This document shows positions 7,483 to 17,670 of a DNA stretch of 64,000 nucleotides, piece after piece (position 1 is the first letter of the stretch; every line of letters begins with the position of its first letter). Origin of the DNA: Shewanella sp. OPT22 (GTDB lineage Bacteria > Pseudomonadota > Gammaproteobacteria > Enterobacterales > Shewanellaceae); NCBI RefSeq assembly GCF_004168585.1, contig NZ_PGVH01000040.1:154047-218046 (forward strand), in the 5' to 3' direction. The notes under the pieces were generated by a model, which did no database searches, was not told the DNA's origin, and was given only the letters and a program-made list of their open reading frames with translations. The position numbers were made by a program, and so were the translations under genes.

Positions 7483-9228
7483 ATGAAGACATTATTTTCA
7501 GACAAATCATTACTCAGTTACTCCGAAAGGCTTAAACGTTTACGTTGGTTTACGGCACTATTCTTTAGCTTATTGTTGGCATCCACTTTGTTTTCTTTTT
7601 ATGTCATTCACAACAAAATCGAACAAGAACAATTCCACGAATACCAACAACAAGTTGATGATGTCACTCAAAGAATTAATAAGAGAACCTTTAAACGCAT
7701 CGCACTTTCGAATGCAACACCACCTGCTGAATTTGATTACTTTTTGCATTTATACAACCCCGCAACAGAGCAGTTAACTAAAGCGATTTCACCATTGGCA
7801 AATAGAAAGAAGTACACACACTTTGAAGGCTTGATTGGTTATTTTCAAATTGATAATAATGGTCGATTCAATAGCCCAGCTTGGCCATATATTCTTGAGA
7901 GCGAACGGGATAAAAAAGCATTAACCAAACCAAAGAAATCGAACCACGAAGCGAGGGCGCTTACGATTAGGCTTAGGGAAATAGCTTATCAATCGAATAA
8001 GCTAAAACAGCTCGTCAGCATCGATGGTTTTAAAGAAAAAACGAAGTTTGAGGTGATTGCAGATTTACCTGAGTACCTCATCTTTTATCGAGTCGTTGAA
8101 ATAAATGATGAAGAGAAGCTTCAGGGCTATATTGTAGAACGCAGTGGTTATATTAACGATGTATTCTTACCGACATTAGGCAATTTACAACTTAAACGCC
8201 CGATAGGCTTAACTGTAACAGCAACCAATCATGAGATTCCAAATAAGCTTTATACCTACCACCGAAACCATCTAAGACAGAATCAAATTGAGCAACCCGA
8301 ATGTTTAGCTGAACTTGCTGAGTCAAACATTGATGAACACTCTCTCAGCTGGCCGTTAAAAAGCTATAAAGTAAGTTACTCGACTTACCCGTTATCATTA
8401 ACGAATGATGCCATCTACAGCATCATCTCCATGATTTCTTTAGTGATTGTTGCGGGATTAAGTTGTTTTGGTTTTTATCGAATCGGCTTAAAGCAGTTAA
8501 TACTCGCAGAACAAAGGTTAAACTTTGTCTCCTCTATCAGTCATGAGCTAAAAACACCACTGACTTCGATTCGCATGTATTCTGAGATGCTGAAAACTGG
8601 ACAAGTGCTTTCAGCTAACCATCAAAAAGATTATTACGACTTTATTTACAGTGAGAGTGAAAGGTTGAGTCGCTTAATCGACAATATTTTGCAGCTTTCA
8701 AAGTTTAATCAACCACAACATAACGTATCACCCGAGTTTATTAAGTTGAGTGTGTTGATTGATATAATTCAGTCGAAAGTCTCTTCTCTGATGATAAAGA
8801 ATGATTTCCAACTCAATATTTTATCGACTTTTGATGATCACGATAATGTGTTGTTACTTGCTGACATTGATGCATTTTCTCAAGTTGTTATTAACATCAC
8901 GGATAACTCAATAAAGTTTTTCGATTCTGAAAAAGTGACAGATACAGACAGAAGAAAAATAGATTTTATCTTCCAACCTGCTGACAAACAAAATGGTTTA
9001 ATCCAATTACAAATTAGAGATTATGGGCTCGGTATTACATCAGAACAGGAAGAGAAGATTTTTGATTTATTCTACCGTGGTGGCAGTGAATTAACGCGTA
9101 CTACACAAGGTACGGGGATTGGGCTGGCACTGGTTAAAGAACTTGTAGAAGCTCAACAAGGCACAATTGATGTGCAGCGCATGTCACCAGGTTTGGCGAT
9201 GAATATAACGTTTAAAAGCAAGAAGTAG
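7483..9228 (+). CDS. Membrane sensor histidine kinase
   Basis: 581 residues from ATG 7483; a TTG at 7465 would add six residues. Membrane segments at about 22-43 and 309-331 enclose a periplasmic sensor region of about 265 residues that I do not recognise. The HisKA domain has His354 in SISHELKTPLTSIRM, followed by HATPase motifs: N box near 470 (INITDNSIKF), G1 (DYGLGI), F box (IFDLFYRG) and G2 (GTGIGLALVKEL). It partners with the response regulator upstream. The signal sensed is unknown; linkage to a TonB receptor suggests an envelope or nutrient signal. Confidence 0.9.
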   Translation: MKTLFSDKSLLSYSERLKRLRWFTALFFSLLLASTLFSFYVIHNKIEQEQFHEYQQQVDDVTQRINKRTFKRIALSNATPPAEFDYFLHLYNPATEQLTKAISPLANRKKYTHFEGLIGYFQIDNNGRFNSPAWPYILESERDKKALTKPKKSNHEARALTIRLREIAYQSNKLKQLVSIDGFKEKTKFEVIADLPEYLIFYRVVEINDEEKLQGYIVERSGYINDVFLPTLGNLQLKRPIGLTVTATNHEIPNKLYTYHRNHLRQNQIEQPECLAELAESNIDEHSLSWPLKSYKVSYSTYPLSLTNDAIYSIISMISLVIVAGLSCFGFYRIGLKQLILAEQRLNFVSSISHELKTPLTSIRMYSEMLKTGQVLSANHQKDYYDFIYSESERLSRLIDNILQLSKFNQPQHNVSPEFIKLSVLIDIIQSKVSSLMIKNDFQLNILSTFDDHDNVLLLADIDAFSQVVINITDNSIKFFDSEKVTDTDRRKIDFIFQPADKQNGLIQLQIRDYGLGITSEQEEKIFDLFYRGGSELTRTTQGTGIGLALVKELVEAQQGTIDVQRMSPGLAMNITFKSKK

Positions 9229-9290
9229 AATGATTCAGTGAACCTTCACTGATACAGCTGGGCAATACTTGAAAGGTAAAAGGAAATGAA

Positions 9291-9329
9291 TTTAGCATCT
9301 AGCGACTTTTAAAAAGACGCTAAATGCTA
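9291..9329. terminator. Hairpin between convergent kinase and clpX genes
   Basis: TTTAGCATCTAGCG pairs imperfectly with CGCTAAATGCTAA around an A/T-rich loop. It lies between two convergent genes and could serve both. Confidence 0.5.
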
Positions 9330-9338
9330 ACAAGCAAA

Positions 9339-10619
9339 TTACTGCTCGCCGCTTGCGGCTTGAGTATCTTGTGTATCATAAATCAGGATTGGTGCAGATT
9401 CACCTTTAACCACTGATTCGTCAACAACCACTTTGCTGATGTCTTCCGTCGAAGGAACGTCATACATGGTATCAAGTAGAATACTTTCAACAATTGAACG
9501 TAGACCACGTGCACCCGTTTTACGGTTCATCGCTTTTTGAGCAATCGCTTTTAATGCATCTTCACGGAATTCAAGTTCAACTTCTTCCATGTCGAATAGC
9601 GCTGCATATTGCTTAGTGATCGCATTCTTTGGCTCTGAAAGAATTTGCACAAGTGCGTCTTCATCAAGCTCAGTAAGAGTTGCTACCACTGGAAGACGAC
9701 CGATAAATTCAGGGATAAGACCAAATTTAACTAAGTCTTCTGGTTCAACGTGTTGGAACGTCTCAGAAACTGACTTCTTATCTTTCTCACTGGTCACTGT
9801 TGCGCCGAAGCCTATACCAGTACCCGTGTCGATACGTTGATCAATTACTTTTTCAAGACCAGCAAACGCACCACCACAGATAAACAAGATCTTAGACGTG
9901 TCTACTTGCAAGAATTCTTGTTGTGGATGCTTACGACCACCTTGTGGTGGAACCGCTGCCACAGTACCTTCAATCAGCTTTAGAAGTGCCTGCTGAACAC
10001 CTTCACCAGATACATCACGAGTGATTGATGGGTTATCTGCTTTACGACTGATCTTGTCAATTTCATCAATATAAACAATACCACGTTGTGCTTTTTCAAC
10101 GTCGTAATCACACTTCTGAAGCAGCTTTTGAATGATGTTTTCAACGTCTTCACCAACATAACCGGCTTCAGTTAATGTCGTTGCGTCAGCCATAGTGAAT
10201 GGCACATTCAATGAGCGAGCCAGTGTTTCTGCAAGTAACGTTTTACCGCTACCCGTAGGGCCGATCAATAAGATGTTACTCTTACCAAGCTCAACATCAT
10301 CTTGTGGATTTGCATTTTTAAGACGTTTGTAATGATTGTATACCGCAACCGCTAAAACCTTTTTGGCTTTATCTTGGCCGATAACATAATCATCTAAATG
10401 TTCTCTTAGTTCGTGAGGAGTAGGTAACTTATCCGTGTCCTGTTTTGGTGAGATCTCCTTGATCTCTTCACGAATAATGTCGTTACAAAGCTCTACACAC
10501 TCATCACAAACGTATACAGATGGGCCAGCAATTAGCTTGCGAACTTCGTGTTGGCTTTTGCCACAAAAAGAACAATAAAGCAGCTTGCCGTTATCGCCGT
10601 CACTTTTCTTGTCGCCCAT
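9339..10619 (-). CDS. clpX: ATP-dependent Clp protease ATP-binding subunit ClpX
   Basis: 426 residues, normal for ClpX. The N-terminal zinc-binding domain has C16/C19 and C38/C41 (CSFCGK ... CDEC). The AAA+ domain has Walker A GPTGSGKT, the pore loop GYVGEDVEN, Walker [11 protein letters not shown] and the sensor region. IGF is present in the ClpP-contact loop (GTGIGFGA). It unfolds substrates and feeds them to ClpP in the cytoplasm. It follows clpP by 84 bp on the same strand. In related genomes lon usually follows clpX; here it is absent and an unrelated convergent gene follows. Confidence 0.98.
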   Translation of the reverse strand: MGDKKSDGDNGKLLYCSFCGKSQHEVRKLIAGPSVYVCDECVELCNDIIREEIKEISPKQDTDKLPTPHELREHLDDYVIGQDKAKKVLAVAVYNHYKRLKNANPQDDVELGKSNILLIGPTGSGKTLLAETLARSLNVPFTMADATTLTEAGYVGEDVENIIQKLLQKCDYDVEKAQRGIVYIDEIDKISRKADNPSITRDVSGEGVQQALLKLIEGTVAAVPPQGGRKHPQQEFLQVDTSKILFICGGAFAGLEKVIDQRIDTGTGIGFGATVTSEKDKKSVSETFQHVEPEDLVKFGLIPEFIGRLPVVATLTELDEDALVQILSEPKNAITKQYAALFDMEEVELEFREDALKAIAQKAMNRKTGARGLRSIVESILLDTMYDVPSTEDISKVVVDESVVKGESAPILIYDTQDTQAASGEQ

Positions 10620-10703
10620 TATTTTACCTCTATTATGCCGTAGTGAAACGGCATATCAAATTCAGATCATATAAATAAATCATAACGTAGAATACGTTAA
10701 AAA

Positions 10704-11315
10704 TCAGCTACGATGTGTCAATACAGAGTCAATAATACCGTAGTCTAATGCTTGATCAGCACTCATAAAATTGTCACGATCTGTATCTTTTTCAATAACT
10801 TCTAGCGGTTGACCTGTGTGGTCCGCCAAAACTTTATTTAATTTTTCTTTAATGCCTAGGATCTCTTGCGCATGGATTGCGATATCCGATGCTTGACCTT
10901 GGAAACCACCTAAAGGTTGATGAATCATCACACGAGAGTTAGGTAAACAATGCCTTTTACCCTTTGCACCACCAGCCAGTAGAAACGCACCCATGCTTGC
11001 CGCTTGTCCCATACATACAGTACTAACGTCAGGTTTAATGAACTTCATCGTATCATAAATTGCCATGCCTGCAGTTACTGAACCACCAGGGGAATTGATG
11101 TATAGGTGAATATCTTTATCTGGGCTTTCTGACTCTAAGAATAAAAGTTGAGCCACGATTAAGTTAGCCATGTGCTCTTCAACTTGACCAACTAAGAAAA
11201 TCACACGTTCTTTCAACAAGCGCGAGTAAATATCGTAAGAACGCTCACCTTTAGCAGTTTGCTCAACTACCATTGGGACGAGAGAATTTAAAACAGACTC
11301 TGGTGCTTTGTGCAT
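10704..11315 (-). CDS. clpP: ATP-dependent Clp protease proteolytic subunit ClpP
   Basis: 203 residues. The catalytic triad is readable as Ser107 ([10 protein letters not shown]), His132 (MIHQPLGG) and Asp181 (TDRDNF). A short N-terminal propeptide region precedes the conserved [17 protein letters not shown]. It forms the tetradecameric serine protease chamber that works with ClpX. It lies between tig and clpX in the classical tig-clpP-clpX order. A terminator-like hairpin separates it from tig, so clpP probably has its own promoter in 11316-11430. Confidence 0.98.
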   Translation of the reverse strand: MHKAPESVLNSLVPMVVEQTAKGERSYDIYSRLLKERVIFLVGQVEEHMANLIVAQLLFLESESPDKDIHLYINSPGGSVTAGMAIYDTMKFIKPDVSTVCMGQAASMGAFLLAGGAKGKRHCLPNSRVMIHQPLGGFQGQASDIAIHAQEILGIKEKLNKVLADHTGQPLEVIEKDTDRDNFMSADQALDYGIIDSVLTHRS

Positions 11316-11430
11316 TATTAGTTCCTTTATCCTAGAAAAACAATTGATGACATGGTTAATGTGTATTTATCTAACAAAGATAAACACTTGTTATGTCTTG
11401 AGTCCAACAGTTTATTTTAGGTTTATAAAA

Positions 11431-11464
11431 AATGGCTCGTATGAGGAGCCTCATACGAGCCATT
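11431..11464 (-). terminator. Rho-independent terminator of tig
   Basis: Perfect stem AATGGCTCGTATGAGG / CCTCATACGAGCCATT with a 3-nt AGC loop (GCT on the transcript). On the minus strand it is followed by TTTTTATAAA. It sits 45 bp after tig. Confidence 0.9.
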
Positions 11465-11508
11465 ATAAATGACTGTCAGCTAATCAAGTCAAGTCTAGCT
11501 CATAAATC

Positions 11509-12816
11509 TTAAGCTTGACCTGTAGCTTGGTTCATGAACTCTTCGAACTGAACTTCTTTGTCAGATACTTTAGCTGCTTTTAGAACTTCTTCTACAGCTT
11601 GCTCTTCAAGAGCAACGTTGCGCATGTTCTGCATCATCTCGTTGTTCTTGTTGTAGTATTCAACAACTTCACTTGGATCTTCATAAGCTGAAGCCATTGA
11701 TTCGATAAGCGCTTTAACGCGATCTTCATCAGCTTTTAGCTCATTTGTTTTGATCACTTCACCAAGTAGTAAACCGATTTTCACACGACGCTCAGCTTGT
11801 TCAGTGAATAATTCAGCTGGTAGCTCAGGCATGTTCGCCGCTTGTTGACCACCGAAGCGTTGTAGTGCTTGTTGACGAACTACATTTACTTCGCTGTCTA
11901 CTAGTGCTTTTGGAAGGTCAATTTCGTGAGCGTCTACTAAACCGTTAATCACTTGCTCTTTTACGTTAGCTTTAAGCGCTTGCTCAAGTTCACGAGTCAT
12001 GTTCTTACGGATTTCAACTTTAAGTGCATCAATGCCGCCTTCAGCAACACCAAATAAACCAGCAAACTCTTCGTTAACTTCTGGTAAGTCAGCACCTTGA
12101 ACTTCAGTCAACGTGATTGCGAACTTAGCTGCTTTACCTTTTAGGTCTTCAGCATGGTAGTCTTCAGGGAAAGTAACTTCGATATCGAACTCTTCACCTG
12201 CTTTCTTACCTAAGATACCATCTTCAAAACCAGGGATCATACGACCACTACCTAGTTGAAGTTCGAAATCATCAGCTTTACCGCCTTCGAACTCTTCACC
12301 GTCAACAGTACCAACAAAGTTCATTTTAACTTTATCGCTGTCTTCTGAAGCGCGTTCTACTGCTTCGTATGTAGCGTGTTGCTTACGTAGAGTTTCAATC
12401 ATGTTGTCAACGTCAGCATCTGTTACTTCAGCTACTGGCTTTTCAACGTTAATTGCTTCTAAGTCTTTTAATTCAACTTCTGGATATACTTCAAAAGTCG
12501 CTGTAAATTCAAAGTTTTCACCTTCAGTAGAACCTGGAGTGAAAGTTGGAGCACCAGCTGGATTGATTTTCTCAGCAATGATTGCTTCAACAAAGTTACG
12601 TTGCATGAACTCGCCAGTGATTTCTTGACGAATTGCTGCACCATAGCGCTTTTCGATAACGCTTACAGGAACTTTACCTGGACGGAAACCAGCGATTTTT
12701 GCACGCTTAGCTTCGTTACGTAGTGCGTTTTTGATCAGCTTGTCTAGATCACCAGCAGGCACAGAGATTGTAACTTTACGCTCTAGGCCTTGAGTTGTTT
12801 CAACAGAAACTTGCAT
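11509..12816 (-). CDS. tig: Trigger factor, ribosome-associated chaperone
   Basis: 435 residues. The N-terminal ribosome-binding domain carries the signature GFRPGKVP (43-50). The central FKBP-type peptidyl-prolyl isomerase domain starts at [16 protein letters not shown] and includes [15 protein letters not shown]. The C-terminal chaperone domain is rich in helices and ends [11 protein letters not shown]. It assists folding of nascent chains at the ribosome exit tunnel. It is first in the tig-clpP-clpX series; upstream lie the tRNA genes with their own terminator. Confidence 0.98.
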   Translation of the reverse strand: MQVSVETTQGLERKVTISVPAGDLDKLIKNALRNEAKRAKIAGFRPGKVPVSVIEKRYGAAIRQEITGEFMQRNFVEAIIAEKINPAGAPTFTPGSTEGENFEFTATFEVYPEVELKDLEAINVEKPVAEVTDADVDNMIETLRKQHATYEAVERASEDSDKVKMNFVGTVDGEEFEGGKADDFELQLGSGRMIPGFEDGILGKKAGEEFDIEVTFPEDYHAEDLKGKAAKFAITLTEVQGADLPEVNEEFAGLFGVAEGGIDALKVEIRKNMTRELEQALKANVKEQVINGLVDAHEIDLPKALVDSEVNVVRQQALQRFGGQQAANMPELPAELFTEQAERRVKIGLLLGEVIKTNELKADEDRVKALIESMASAYEDPSEVVEYYNKNNEMMQNMRNVALEEQAVEEVLKAAKVSDKEVQFEEFMNQATGQA

Positions 12817-13066
12817 TATTTTACCTCAAATTTATCTAACGTCCTTTTTTCATAGCCGACGTTATCAGCTACGTTAAGAATTCGTTTTGTTGTGTTTATT
12901 TACCCATGCCCTACTGAGAAAAAACTGCTTCGAGCACGTTAATAAACATCATGTTATTAATAATAAGACGCAGCATTATAGCGATGCTTGACAACAGAGT
13001 CGAGAGGGAATTATAGGTGCAATAAGACAATATTAAGTTAATTGTTAAAATTAGGAATTCAGACAC

Positions 13067-13097
13067 AAAAAAAGCGACATAAAGTCGCTTTTTTTGT
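13067..13097 (-). terminator. Terminator of the tRNA cluster
   Basis: Stem AAAGCGAC / GTCGCTTT with an ATAAA loop, with A and T runs on both sides. It lies just after tRNA-His in the minus-strand sense. Confidence 0.85.
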
Positions 13098-13110
13098 ACT
13101 CGATAAAAAG

Positions 13111-13187
13111 TGGGGTGACTGATGGGGCTCGAACCCACGACAACCGGAATCACAATCCGGGGCTCTACCAACTGAGCTACAATCACC
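13111..13187 (-). tRNA. tRNA-His (GTG)
   Basis: Reads GGTGATTGTAGCTCAGTTGG at the 5' end. The anticodon loop TTGTGAT gives GTG, the T loop is GGTTCGAGCC, and the encoded 3' end is ACCCCA. The extra 5' G opposite the discriminator C is the tRNA-His identity mark. It is the last of three tRNA genes transcribed together. Confidence 0.96.
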
Positions 13188-13195
13188 ACATTATT

Positions 13196-13272
13196 TGGTA
13201 CGCCCGGCAGGATTCGAACCTGCGACCATCCGCTTAGAAGGCGGATGCTCTATCCAACTGAGCTACGGGCGC
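13196..13272 (-). tRNA. tRNA-Arg (TCT)
   Basis: 5' GCGCCCGTAGCTCAGTTGG, anticodon loop CTTCTAA with TCT, T arm GCAGGTTCGAATCCTGC, and encoded CCA. The first acceptor pair is a G-T. It is the middle gene of the Pro-Arg-His cluster. Confidence 0.96.
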
Positions 13273-13347
13273 TTAATCCTATCCGGAATAGCTTATGCTA
13301 TTGTAGTCACTCACTATTGTATTTAACAAGAGCAAATCACAAAAATG

Positions 13348-13424
13348 TGGTCGGTGATAGAGGATTCGAACCTCTGACCCTCTGCTCCCAAAGCAGATGC
13401 GCTACCGGGCTGCGCTAATCACCG
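13348..13424 (-). tRNA. tRNA-Pro (TGG)
   Basis: 5' CGGTGATTAGCGCAGCCCGG, anticodon loop TTTGGGA with TGG, T arm AGAGGTTCGAATCCTCT, discriminator A and encoded CCA. It is the first gene of the cluster; the promoter should lie just above 13424. Confidence 0.96.
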
Positions 13425-13875
13425 TTATTCTCTTTCTCAGCAATGCCTGCACTGCCTTGAGAACGGAGCGAATATTATAGCCTCCCATTTCAACCGTCAA
13501 CGATTTTTTTATAAATAAAGTTCGGATGATGAATTAACAGTCTAATTCACCTGAATAGCGACTCATTATGCTGATTATCCATGACAGTTTTCACTATCAC
13601 TGATAAAATGAGTCTGATTTTTCAGCAAATATCCTTGAACCAAATAAATCAGCTAAATGTGAAACCGTTATCGTAGCTCACTTACTATTTAATTTTATGT
13701 AGTTTGGTGCATGACGTTATTCATTTGATATCGTACCCAGCGATTTATTTAGGTTAAAAAGGCTTTTCTTTTGAGAATTAAGCCACAAAAATAAAATAAC
13801 AAATTAGGAATTTACTGTTAAATCACCAAAATCACACTACCTTATAGCGCCGTATATAAAGGAAACCCTACATCC
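13425..13875. other. Intergenic region between tRNA-Pro and folD
   Basis: No gene or repeat seen. It must hold the divergent promoters of the tRNA cluster and folD. AT-rich, with no clear regulator site that I can name. Confidence 0.5.
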
Positions 13876-14730
13876 ATGACTGCCCAGATAATAGATGGCA
13901 AAGCGATCGCACAATCTATTCGCAAGCAATTGAAACAAAGAGTGAGCGATAGGTTGGCTGAAGGCAAACGAGCACCAGGCCTTGCAGTAATCCTAGTTGG
14001 AAACGATCCAGCCTCCGAAGTTTATGTTGGTAGCAAACGTCGAGCTTGTGAAGAAGTTGGCTTTGTTTCAAATTCATTTGACCTACCCATCACCACGACC
14101 GAATTAGAATTATTCCGTTTGATTGATCAATGTAATGATGATCCAGCCATCGACGGAATTTTAGTTCAGTTACCTCTGCCTGAACATATCAATGAAGAGA
14201 AAGTCATTGAACGTATACGTCCGGATAAAGACGTTGATGGTTTTCATCCTTATAACGTAGGTCGTTTAGCGCAGCGTATTCCTTTATTGCGTTCTTGTAC
14301 GCCTAAAGGGATTATGACTTTAATAGAATCAACAGGTATTGATACCTATGGTTTAGACGCCACAATTGTAGGTGCATCTAATATTGTTGGCCGACCAATG
14401 ACTTTAGAATTGTTGTTAGCGGGTAGTACGCCAACAACCTGCCACCGCTTCACTAAAAACCTTGAGCAAAAAGTACGACAAGCCGATCTACTCGTCGTTG
14501 CTGTTGGTAAGCCAAACTTTATTCCTGGAGAGTGGATAAAAGAAGGTGCAATCGTTATTGATGTGGGCATTAACAGATTGGAAAGCGGTCAACTCGTTGG
14601 TGATGTTGAATACGATGAAGCTGCAAAAAATGCAAGTTGGATTAGCCCTGTACCAGGTGGCGTTGGCCCAATGACTATCGTGAGCTTATTGGAAAATACA
14701 CTTTTCGCTGCGGAAGAGTATCACGATTAA
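13876..14730 (+). CDS. folD: Bifunctional methylenetetrahydrofolate dehydrogenase/cyclohydrolase
   Basis: 284 residues. The catalytic Tyr50/Lys54 pair lies in [14 protein letters not shown]. The cyclohydrolase/dehydrogenase signatures [29 protein letters not shown] and [18 protein letters not shown] are present. The NADP-binding loop reads [10 protein letters not shown], a Ser replaced by Asn within the family's usual GRSxIVGxP. It interconverts 5,10-methylene- and 10-formyl-THF in the cytoplasm. A broken second copy of its 3' third lies at 15493-15762. Confidence 0.97.
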   Translation: MTAQIIDGKAIAQSIRKQLKQRVSDRLAEGKRAPGLAVILVGNDPASEVYVGSKRRACEEVGFVSNSFDLPITTTELELFRLIDQCNDDPAIDGILVQLPLPEHINEEKVIERIRPDKDVDGFHPYNVGRLAQRIPLLRSCTPKGIMTLIESTGIDTYGLDATIVGASNIVGRPMTLELLLAGSTPTTCHRFTKNLEQKVRQADLLVVAVGKPNFIPGEWIKEGAIVIDVGINRLESGQLVGDVEYDEAAKNASWISPVPGGVGPMTIVSLLENTLFAAEEYHD

Positions 14731-14785
14731 ATACACCTAGGTTTAGTGCGTGGTTTTTCTTACAGGCGTGCTAAACCTTTTATAT

Positions 14786-15394
14786 TTACTTACAAAGTGT
14801 AACAACCACACCTTTATTGCTGTTTTGACACTGAAGATTCCCTCCACCCATTAACTTACAATAACTTCCATATTCACTCTGGTCTTGCGTCCAATCGTCA
14901 ATTCCATACACAATATTGCAAACATTGTAATTTTCTTTGTTGTTTACAGAGAAACTAAAATGGAATAATGGAGCACCAAAGTTCCATTCATGTTCTGCCC
15001 AATGCCCTTTCGGTACACCAATCAATACGTGTCTCGATGACGTTCCGGATTCAAAGTGATACGTAGCTAACTCTCCTAGGGTAATATCGTACTCAGCTTT
15101 ACAAACGGAAAGTTGATTATTTGCATACTCAGTACAACCTTTGGCAGTAAACAGAACTGCAATATTTGTTTTCCCAAAATATGGTTCTTCATCTCGATAA
15201 GAACCATCGTGTAATGTATCATTTTTAATAGTTACATAATCATGTGTACCTGCACCTATTCCATCAGTGTGAAGCGAATAATTAGATAACTGATCAACAC
15301 CTATAACCTTATGGTGCGTGTCCAGTGATTGAGCGTAACTTACATCTAAGATAAAAAACTGGGTAATAAATAGAACGCCTAGAATCGTTTTCAT
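14786..15394 (-). CDS. Secreted protein of unknown function
   Basis: 202 residues. Signal peptide MKTILGVLFITQFFILDVSYA, with likely cleavage after AYA-like VSYA. The mature part is beta-rich and holds six Cys (KGCTEY, SVCKAE, YNVCNIV, SYCKLM, LQCQNS, TLCK), which suggests disulfides in the periplasm or outside the cell. No recognised domain. It is convergent with folD and lies between intact folD and a second, decayed folD 3' end, which suggests it arrived with the rearrangement that duplicated that end. Confidence 0.6.
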   Translation of the reverse strand: MKTILGVLFITQFFILDVSYAQSLDTHHKVIGVDQLSNYSLHTDGIGAGTHDYVTIKNDTLHDGSYRDEEPYFGKTNIAVLFTAKGCTEYANNQLSVCKAEYDITLGELATYHFESGTSSRHVLIGVPKGHWAEHEWNFGAPLFHFSFSVNNKENYNVCNIVYGIDDWTQDQSEYGSYCKLMGGGNLQCQNSNKGVVVTLCK

Positions 15395-15492
15395 TCATTT
15401 CATTGCGGTTTTTAAAAAAGTGATGGTAAGACAAAAGATTGAGTCAAACAAAATAGAAACAGGGAATATTAAGGCGGTATTAAGTTTCAATT

Positions 15493-15762
15493 AGCTACGA
15501 TTGTAGTTGTATCTATGATTGTTGGTCGCCCAATGACATTAGAACTGTTGTTAGCGGGTAGTACGCCAACAACCTGTCCTCGATAAGAACCTTGAGCAAA
15601 AAGTTCGACAAGCGGATTTACTCGTCTTTGGCGGTGTTGAATACAATGAAGCAGCCAAAAAATGCAAGTTGGATTAGCCCTGTACCAGGTGGTGTCGGCC
15701 CAATGACTATCGTGAGCTTATTGGAAAATACACTTTTCGCAGCAGAAGAGTATCACGATTAG
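15493..15762 (+). pseudogene. folD: Decayed duplicate of the folD 3' end
   Basis: From ATTGTAGTTGTATCTATGAT onward this follows folD 14359-14730 closely: the stretch TTGTTAGCGGGTAGTACGCC is identical. A small lesion at the CTGTCCTCGA point and a deletion of about 110 bp between TTACTCGTC and GGTGTTGAATA interrupt it, then it matches again through the stop codon (TATCACGATTAG). It cannot encode a working enzyme. It fills most of the gene-free stretch 15395-15927. Confidence 0.88.
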
Positions 15763-15774
15763 TTTTAAGCTTTA

Positions 15775-15804
15775 CCATCATACCTGCGAAAGCGGGTATG
15801 ATGG
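15775..15804. repeat. Palindromic hairpin after the folD remnant
   Basis: CCATCATACCTGC / GCGGGTATGATGG with a GAAA loop (one C-G/G mismatch region). It resembles widespread intergenic palindromes and may act as a terminator for the minus-strand gene upstream, though no T run follows. Confidence 0.5.
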
Positions 15805-15927
15805 ACTTCATCACCATTCTAGATTGATGTCTATTCCTAATGCCATGTGTTGTTAGTCCTCTTAAATCAATGTTGCTTTAAAGCCGTTAGGCCACCTAAC
15901 TTAGCTTATTCCAATACATTACTCATA

Positions 15928-17277
15928 TCAGATTCTGTAGAAGTGCCTATATGGTCTCTTATAACTTTGATAAAATTCTTCACTCGGCTTGGCAAGTTGG
16001 TTTAAAAATTTTTGATGAGCCCTCTTAAACTTTACTCTCCTTCGCCTAATTTCTTTATCTCTTGAGGCTTCTAACTCTTTTTTAATTCTATTCATCGAGT
16101 TGTTGAGGTTGTGACAGAATAGCGCATGCTCATCATCGTTAAACAACTTATGCTCATCACCATGATAATCATTTTTTGATAAAAAAAATGTTCTCTCTTC
16201 TGTCGCACCCAAAAACAAAAAGTGGTGGACAATATTTTCGGGCAATCCATTTGCTACTTCGTTATGAACATCAGCAGCGTCATCAATAAACACCACTTCA
16301 TGGTCGCATAAACCGTTATCCTCCATATACTGTTTAATAACCTCCCCTTTATTTAGTCTCTTTTTATTATTTTCTGAGTCTAGCTCTGGTTCGATACATT
16401 TATTAAATTTAGTGGTTATACCTGCGAACTTCAGTTTATCTGTTATAAAACTTCCATTGGATACAATGATCATATGAGCGTCAGGAAACCTATCTCGTAA
16501 TTGCTGTAAATGCTTATTAATGTCGTGTTCTACAGCTTCGCTTGCGGTAACGGCATTACCATTTGCTCTCGTTTTGTGCACTAATGTTTGATCAATGTCG
16601 AATACAAGCAAAGGTGGTTTTTCTTGGCGGGGAATAGCCTCTTTTACATCCGCTATTGATGAAACAGCTTTCATTTTCAAAGTCCGCTCACCAGATATTT
16701 TAAACTCTATGGGGACCTGAACGGTTGCTTTTACGTTAGTTACTTGGTAATTCGCAATCAAATCCTGATCTTGAGACTCGATATCGAGTGTAGTTTTTTT
16801 TTGTAGGTTAGAATCACTAGGACGTTTGTCTTCCCCAATACCAGAATAGTTTACCCCTCCTTTTTTCCATTCACTTAAAGCGATATTGGTTGTTTTTGTG
16901 GGTAATTCTCCACCGGTTTTAACACTTTTCGAGTCATCTACATCAAATACACTATCGAGTTCAATTCGGTACTTAGATTTAAATAGAAAATCAGGTATCA
17001 AACGCTTAATTAAGCTGGCTTCACGAATCTGAAAGCTTTGTTCTCCTGTATTTAGCTCAACTTTTTTTACCTCAAAACATCGTTTGTAGGGCCCTATTCC
17101 TCTCTGACGTTTAGAATCAAAGAAGCTAAATTCCACTTTTTGCCACCCATCAGCGCCAGATAATTTATTCTTGAGCCGTTGATGTTCGCTGAACTTTGCC
17201 TTGCTGCTCAAGCAATTCCACTCGATATGATATGGTTCCGTTGGTGCCATTGAACTATCTGATGTGATGAGAGACAT
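15928..17277 (-). CDS. Protein with C-terminal HAD-type phosphatase domain
   Basis: 449 residues. Residues 1-210 are unrecognised and have no signal peptide. Residues about 222-370 form a HAD-like domain: motif I LLVFDIDQTLVH (D227, D229), motif II MIIVSNGS, a Lys in LNKGEVIKQY, and motif III VVFIDDAADV. The C-terminal 70 residues are very basic and helical (RIKKELEASRDKEIRRRRVK). It is probably a cytoplasmic or delivered phosphatase; the substrate is unknown. It sits in an accessory islet between the folD remnant and two MITEs, which suggests horizontal arrival. Confidence 0.6.
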   Translation of the reverse strand: MSLITSDSSMAPTEPYHIEWNCLSSKAKFSEHQRLKNKLSGADGWQKVEFSFFDSKRQRGIGPYKRCFEVKKVELNTGEQSFQIREASLIKRLIPDFLFKSKYRIELDSVFDVDDSKSVKTGGELPTKTTNIALSEWKKGGVNYSGIGEDKRPSDSNLQKKTTLDIESQDQDLIANYQVTNVKATVQVPIEFKISGERTLKMKAVSSIADVKEAIPRQEKPPLLVFDIDQTLVHKTRANGNAVTASEAVEHDINKHLQQLRDRFPDAHMIIVSNGSFITDKLKFAGITTKFNKCIEPELDSENNKKRLNKGEVIKQYMEDNGLCDHEVVFIDDAADVHNEVANGLPENIVHHFLFLGATEERTFFLSKNDYHGDEHKLFNDDEHALFCHNLNNSMNRIKKELEASRDKEIRRRRVKFKRAHQKFLNQLAKPSEEFYQSYKRPYRHFYRI

Positions 17278-17404
17278 AACGGTTTATGAATGAATGCTTT
17301 TCGTTGATTATACGGCTCCCTGTATTAACTAATATGAAGCCAATTCATGAATTCAGTTTCATAATTAGCAGAGTAATTACGGCTTAATTTGACCTTTACC
17401 TTTC

Positions 17405-17670
17405 TAGGGGCTGTTGATCTTTGTTCAATAATTCAGCTGAGTAATAGATCGCCTTAATCGAGGCGGAAATAGTGCAGTTTAGTCATCTAAATAACCTATT
17501 TTCAACACAGAGTAAGGCGATTTAGACTCAGCCCGTAGGGCAATGGTTATTGTTAACGCTATCTGCATTGTCACTGCGCTCATTTAGAATAACTAAATAA
17601 CGCTTGTTCCGCTTTGTTATCGTCAAAAATAATCATTGCTGAAAATATCAACAAAGATCAACAACCCCTA
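17405..17670. mobile_element. MITE M1 (266 bp)
   Basis: Terminal inverted repeats TAGGGGCTGTTGATCTTTG and CAAAGATCAACAACCCCTA. The inside shares TTTAGTCATCTAAATAA and CAACACAGA with M2 and M3, so it is a diverged relative. No coding capacity. Confidence 0.85.

Noticed and set aside
12911-13189. 92-residue minus-strand frame across tRNA-His
   Set aside because: It is read through the tRNA gene and its terminator; the tRNA structure explains the sequence.
14786-15927. A prophage or integrative element at folD
   Set aside because: No integrase, phage gene or clean attachment repeats; only one gene and a decayed folD end are visible, so it is reported as an islet.
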